The notes below the pieces were generated by a model, which saw nothing but the letters and a program-made list of their open reading frames with translations, had not been told where the DNA came from and did not search any database. A stretch of DNA of 64,000 bases, from the NCBI RefSeq assembly GCF_002887595.1, contig NZ_PEBU01000002.1:558001-622000 (forward strand), given 5' to 3'. The stretch is from Bowmanella denitrificans (GTDB lineage Bacteria; Pseudomonadota; Gammaproteobacteria; Enterobacterales; Alteromonadaceae). The translations under genes and the position numbers were made by a program. Positions 60,325 to 64,000 of the stretch are shown here, in pieces. Each line of letters begins with the position of its first letter. Within the stretch, counting starts at the first letter, position 1.

Positions 60325-60741
60325 TCAGGGTAGTTTAAATACTCCGGGTAGTAATGCATCCACCCGCCATACTTTCATCTGTTCTGTGTCACAGGTGGCA
60401 TAAATCAGCGCGTCTGCGGCAAAAAACTCTACAATAACCTGGCGGCAGGCGCCGCAAGGGGAATAAAGAGAATCGCCCGGCATATAAATCAGCAGACTGT
60501 CAAAGTCGCAGGCCAGCTTACCCTGGGCAATGGCGCTGAAGATTACCGTACGTTCGGCGCAGTTACACAGGCCAAAGCTGGCGTTTTCTACATTGCAACC
60601 CTGCAACATTGTACCGTCTTTCAGCTTAAGTGCGGCGCCAACAGGGAACTGGCTGTAAGGCGCATAGGCACGCCCGGCGGCCTGCCGGGCTTGCTCGTAC
60701 ATAGGTTCAATGGCCTGAATTCGCTTGCTACTGTCACTCAT
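60325..60741 (-). CDS. cdd: Cytidine deaminase
   Basis: The 138-residue homotetrameric-type cytidine deaminase converts cytidine and deoxycytidine to uridine forms in the cytoplasm. NVENASFG (50-57), zinc Cys61 with catalytic Glu63 in CAE, and zinc Cys96 and Cys99 in PCGACRQ are all present. It starts four bases inside the end of the MBL-lipoprotein gene (60738-60741), giving coupled translation. Length fits the short class. Confidence 0.95.
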   Translation of the reverse strand: MSDSSKRIQAIEPMYEQARQAAGRAYAPYSQFPVGAALKLKDGTMLQGCNVENASFGLCNCAERTVIFSAIAQGKLACDFDSLLIYMPGDSLYSPCGACRQVIVEFFAADALIYATCDTEQMKVWRVDALLPGVFKLP

Positions 60742-61817
60742 AATGCCACCTCGTCGCCTTCATTTAAGATAAGTAAAGGCACCTCTGAGTTTAAGCGCGG
60801 GTACATAGCCAGCAATCGTAACAGGGCTGAATGGGAGCTGAGATCCCCCATGCCCCAACTGGCATTGCCATAACCCCAGGGGATCATGACCTTGCAGTTT
60901 AGTTCGGCGGCTGCGGTCAGGGCATCCTCTGGCGTGGTATGCACATAGCGATACCACTTGCTGTGCTCTTCGTGATGATAGGACGCGATGGGGATCAAAC
61001 AGATATCAATATCACCAAAACGCTGGTGGATATCGTTAAAATGCGCCGAATAACCTGTATCACCAGCAAAAAATAAGGTCTTACCCTGATACTCTAAAAG
61101 CCAGGCGCTCCACAAGGCCTTTTCATTATCATCGTATATAAAGGGTACCCAGATTCGGCCGTTAAAATGATGGGCAGGTACCGAGTGAATGGTCAGCTCG
61201 CCCAGCGATTTACTGGCATACCAGTCCATCTCGTTTATCTTGTAGCCGCCCTGGTCAAAGTAGTCGCCACTGCCCAGCCCGACAAAATACTCAGCCTGAT
61301 TGCCAATCTCGGCAATATCCGCCTTGTTAAAGTGATCATAATGCAAGTGCGAATACAGCACCGCGCTGGTCTTGGCTAACTGCTCACCCTCCAGCCACAA
61401 GCCAGGTTCACGATGGGTATCGGCAAACCAGTCAGCGGCCCAGTCTACCGGCCAGTCGAACTGCTTGCTGACCGGGTCCAGTAGAATCTGCTGACCATCC
61501 GGTGCCTGGATCACAAAACTGGCATGGCCCAACCAGCGTACAGTAAAACCGCTGTTCAGCTCTGGCGGTGTTTGCGCACCGATGTACTGGCAATGTTCTG
61601 CGGATGTTTCACATTGCACATCAGGGTGGGGCGGATAACAGTTTTCCTGGCAGGTGACCGGGTAGGTCTTGTCACCCGGATACAGATTGCCGTAGCGGCC
61701 GTCTTCCAGCAATTTAGCCACCGGAGTATCCGCAGTGATACGGGTAATGTAATTGCTGCTGCAGGCCGACAGCAAGCCGGTCAGACAGACAAGAGACAAG
61801 GAGAGATTGATTTTCAT
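60738..61817 (-). CDS. MBL-fold lipoprotein, NAPE-PLD-like
   Basis: The 359-residue protein is a lipoprotein (LSLVCLTGLLSACSSN, lipobox LSAC). The metallo-beta-lactamase core has WLGHASFVIQAPDG, the HxHxDH-type motif SHLHYDHFN and AGDTGYSAHF, then IASYHHEEH and CKVMIPWGYG. This fits the NAPE-PLD/UlaG-like group, which includes phospholipases D that release N-acylethanolamines. Anchoring to the outer membrane is likely. It overlaps cdd by four nt. The substrate is not readable. Confidence 0.85.
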   Translation of the reverse strand: MKINLSLSLVCLTGLLSACSSNYITRITADTPVAKLLEDGRYGNLYPGDKTYPVTCQENCYPPHPDVQCETSAEHCQYIGAQTPPELNSGFTVRWLGHASFVIQAPDGQQILLDPVSKQFDWPVDWAADWFADTHREPGLWLEGEQLAKTSAVLYSHLHYDHFNKADIAEIGNQAEYFVGLGSGDYFDQGGYKINEMDWYASKSLGELTIHSVPAHHFNGRIWVPFIYDDNEKALWSAWLLEYQGKTLFFAGDTGYSAHFNDIHQRFGDIDICLIPIASYHHEEHSKWYRYVHTTPEDALTAAAELNCKVMIPWGYGNASWGMGDLSSHSALLRLLAMYPRLNSEVPLLILNEGDEVAL

Positions 61818-61956
61818 CGTTTGTTGTTATGATTTTTTTGGCCCGACAGTCTATTGGCAACACCACCGACTGCCAAGGCCAAAGACATATAAAAATGTAA
61901 CAAGGGGCTTGATTAAGCCAGTACCGATGGCCGCCCGTTTATAATTCCGATGTAGG

Positions 61957-62493
61957 TTATTTAGCCTTGGGCCGAAACGCTTTGATAACCGATTCATTGC
62001 ACTGCAAGTCAGGACCCTCCATCAAATCAAGACAATAGGGCACGGCCGGGAACACGGCGTCCAGGCATTGGCGGATCGCCTTTGGCTTACCGGGCAGGTT
62101 GATAATTAATGATTGCCCCCGCAAGCCGGCAGTCTGGCGCGACAAGATAGCCGTCGGCACATATTTCAGGCTTTCCATTCGCATCAGTTCGCCAAAGCCG
62201 GGCATCATACGATCGCATACCGCTTCGGTTGCTTCCGGAGTGACATCCCGCTTAGCAGGCCCGGTACCGCCTGTCGTCACCACCAGGGCGCAGCCGTCTG
62301 TATCTACCAAGGCTTTCAGCGCCTGTTCAATCAGGGGCTGTTCATCTTCTACCAGACGATACACCGGCTCCCATGTGCTGGTTAAGTAGTCGTTCAGCGT
62401 GTCGATAATGGCGGGACCGGACAAGTCTTCGTACTGGCCACGGCTGGCGCGATCGCTGACGGTCAGAATGCCGATTTTGGCAGGTTGTGACAT
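61957..62493 (-). CDS. mog: Molybdopterin adenylyltransferase (Mog)
   Basis: The 178-residue enzyme adenylates molybdopterin before MoeA inserts molybdate. Motifs: IGILTVSDRASRGQYEDLSG and TTGGTGPAKRDVTPEA, then LPGKPKAIRQCLDAVFP. ATG 62493 is used because AGGAGG lies nine bases upstream; the longer frame from 62550 adds residues before the family start. It works with moeA (55369-56604) and serves molybdoenzymes such as that starting at 63230. Confidence 0.93.
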   Translation of the reverse strand: MSQPAKIGILTVSDRASRGQYEDLSGPAIIDTLNDYLTSTWEPVYRLVEDEQPLIEQALKALVDTDGCALVVTTGGTGPAKRDVTPEATEAVCDRMMPGFGELMRMESLKYVPTAILSRQTAGLRGQSLIINLPGKPKAIRQCLDAVFPAVPYCLDLMEGPDLQCNESVIKAFRPKAK

Positions 62494-62566
62494 AGAGCCT
62501 CCTAGAATACATGGGCCGCTAAGCTTACCCATGACGACACGACCTGCCAATAGTCAGCTTGTTATC

Positions 62567-63250
62567 TTATTTGGCGGACAGCACCATGGATGTGATCTTA
62601 TTAGCCAGATGACCACTGGGAAAATCCTCTTCATTGGACAACACCACCACCACATAATCGATGGATTCACTGCGCAATATATAGGTGCTAAAGCCTTCAA
62701 TACCGCCGCCATGCTGGTGGAATTGATCGCCATTGACGTTGTAGCTGATGTTCCAGCCAAGGGCATAACCGGCTAAAGCCGGAGTGTACATTTGTTCGGC
62801 CGATTGGTCTGAGATTAGCCATCGCTGGCGTAGGGCATTATGCCAGATAAACAAATCTTCTACGGTGGAGGCAGTGCACCAGCGGCATAAGGAACACTCA
62901 TATTCAGCATTGGTGCTGGCTTGCCATCACCATACCCTAGCGCAAATTGCTGATTCGGCGCATCATAACCATAGCCACTGTTGTACATACCCAGAGGCCT
63001 GAAAATTTCCTGATCAATAAAGTCGGCATAAGACATACCAGACACCTGCTCGATAACAAAACCTGCAAGTACATAATTTGAGTTGGAGTATTGGTACTGT
63101 GTACCAGGTTGTGCATTTTTCGGCGGCTTCCTGGCCCAAGGGGGCCAATACTCGACATGGATTGTTGTGAATATGGCAGCCGCGACGTAAGCTAACCGAG
63201 TGTTTGCCGTTCCCGGTCTGGAATCTGCCATGAGTAACAGTAAAAATATC
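62567..63250 (-). pseudogene. Frameshifted, N-terminally truncated serine hydrolase (beta-lactamase class C type)
   Basis: Two frames make up one class C-type serine hydrolase. The first (to 62860) includes GTQYQYSNSNYVLAGFVIEQ with the YSN motif, then FRPLGMYNSGYGYD and PYAAGALP, and reaches a stop. The second resumes with VEDLFIWHNALRQRWLI and ends HQHGGGIEGF..., the HxG-like motif. A single missing base near 62870 explains the break. The catalytic SxxK part and the whole N-terminus are missing: to the right the frame loses sense near 63200 and the divergent molybdoenzyme gene begins at 63230. So the gene is broken twice. Confidence 0.8.
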
Positions 63251-64000
63251 AAGCCCTACTCGGGCCCGGCGGCGGGCTGGGGTGCACTGAAGAGTGTGAC
63301 TAAGGCTTGGATCAGCAGTGAAAAACCACTGAAAAATCTGCGTGCTATGCTCAGAACCAATCAGGACCAAGGTTTTGACTGCCCGGGCTGTGCCTGGGGA
63401 GAGTCGCCAGATCAGCACAAAATTAAGTTTTGTGAAAACGGCGCCAAGGCGGTCAACTGGGAGTCAAGCGGGCGTTTGGTCACGCCAAGCTTTTTCAGTC
63501 AATACAGCGTCACGCAATTGCGCAAGCACAGCGACTATTGGCTGGAATATCAGGGCCGTATTACCCACCCGATGCGCTATGACGCCCTGACCGATCACTA
63601 TGTAGAAACCAGCTGGGATGAAGCGTTTGCCTTGATTGCCCGACATCTGAATGGCCTGGAGTCGCCCAATCAGGCCGAGTTTTATACTTCGGGCCGCGCC
63701 AGCAATGAAGCGGCCTATTTGTATCAGCTGTTTGTGCGTGCCTTTGGCACCAACAATTTCCCGGATTGCTCCAATATGTGCCACGAAGCCAGTGCCCAGG
63801 GCATGGTCAGCACCATAGGGGTGGGGAAGGGCACGGTGGTGTTTGAGGATTTTGCCAAGGCCGATGCCATTTTTGTAATTGGCCAAAACCCCGGCACGAA
63901 CCACCCGCGCATGCTCGAACCACTGCGCGAAGCGGTAGCACGTGGCGCTCAGGTAGTGTGTTTTAATCCACTGAAAGAACGCGGGTTGCAGCGTTTTCAG
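63230..64000 (+). CDS. Molybdopterin oxidoreductase, YdeP/FdhF-like (cut by window end)
   Basis: The frame stays open to the window end, 257 codons. The start ATG 63230 gives MSNSKNIKPYSGPAAGWGAL, then DCPGCAWGE (Cys pair) and FCENGAKAVNWE, characteristic of the YdeP family of molybdoenzymes. FYTSGRASNEAAYLYQ and SNMCHEASAQG bind the cofactor region. YdeP of E. coli is linked to acid resistance, but the substrate is unknown. It is divergent from the serine-hydrolase remnant and follows mog. The remaining two thirds lie outside the window. Confidence 0.88.
   Translation, partial: MSNSKNIKPYSGPAAGWGALKSVTKAWISSEKPLKNLRAMLRTNQDQGFDCPGCAWGESPDQHKIKFCENGAKAVNWESSGRLVTPSFFSQYSVTQLRKHSDYWLEYQGRITHPMRYDALTDHYVETSWDEAFALIARHLNGLESPNQAEFYTSGRASNEAAYLYQLFVRAFGTNNFPDCSNMCHEASAQGMVSTIGVGKGTVVFEDFAKADAIFVIGQNPGTNHPRMLEPLREAVARGAQVVCFNPLKERGLQRFQ

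Overview
The window is chromosomal DNA from a gammaproteobacterium, most likely of the order Alteromonadales (Alteromonas/Bowmanella/Lacimicrobium-like). The evidence is a housekeeping backbone (thrS-infC-rpmI-rplT; msrC-proQ-prc; pepN-DUF2835-gdhB-pyrD-zapC-rlmL-uup-DUF3466-rmf-fabA) combined with TonB receptors, a large NAD-dependent glutamate dehydrogenase and Na+-coupled transporters. Order-level placement is fairly safe; the genus is a guess. No tRNA, rRNA, CRISPR array or insertion sequence was seen.

Layout. 1-2134 (minus): a run of four genes read leftward (fructosamine kinase-like, pteridine reductase-like SDR, CPXCG zinc protein, DUF3080 lipoprotein cut by the window edge). 2191-2612: a degraded small reading frame on the minus strand, then the thrS promoter and a leader holding a terminator-like hairpin. 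2613-5745: the translation operon, with infC starting at AUU and overlapping the thrS stop, and a folded leader before rpmI. 5918-12276: a FecI/FecR/TonB-receptor surface-signalling set followed by a PKD-repeat lipoprotein. 12373-16452: a DcaP-type porin divergent from acs, with repeated GACCATGGTC palindromes between them and a CrbR/ErdR-like response regulator after acs. 16531-24327: envelope and stress genes (small lipoprotein, SIMPL protein, fRMsr, acidic ORF, proQ, prc) and two Na+-linked transporters. 24413-27216: pepN and DUF2835. 27412-34267: DUF1302, DUF1329, YCF48-like and RND genes, a compact four-part envelope system of poorly known function. 34661-48476: gdhB, pyrD, zapC, rlmL, a glutaredoxin-like gene, uup, DUF3466, rmf, fabA. 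48646-53658: a small DNA-binding-like protein, a Na/Pi transporter with a beta-CASP nuclease, and a zinc-finger/rhomboid fusion with an uncharacterised membrane protein. 53873-64000: hemN, moeA, an AT-richer two-gene insert (Tae4-type peptidoglycan amidase plus a lipoprotein), a copper-type TonB receptor, cdd, an NAPE-PLD-like lipoprotein, mog, a frameshifted serine-hydrolase pseudogene, and the start of a YdeP/FdhF-type molybdoenzyme cut by the window end.

The best candidates for little-described biology are the orphan Tae4 effector with its non-canonical lipoprotein partner (56784-57603), the DUF1302/DUF1329/YCF48/RND system (27412-34267), and the thrS leader with a terminator but no upstream gene on its strand. 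Several frequently mis-called starts were revised from reading the sequence: infC, acs, nhaC, zapC, rmf, mog, the copper receptor, the beta-CASP protein and the PKD lipoprotein.
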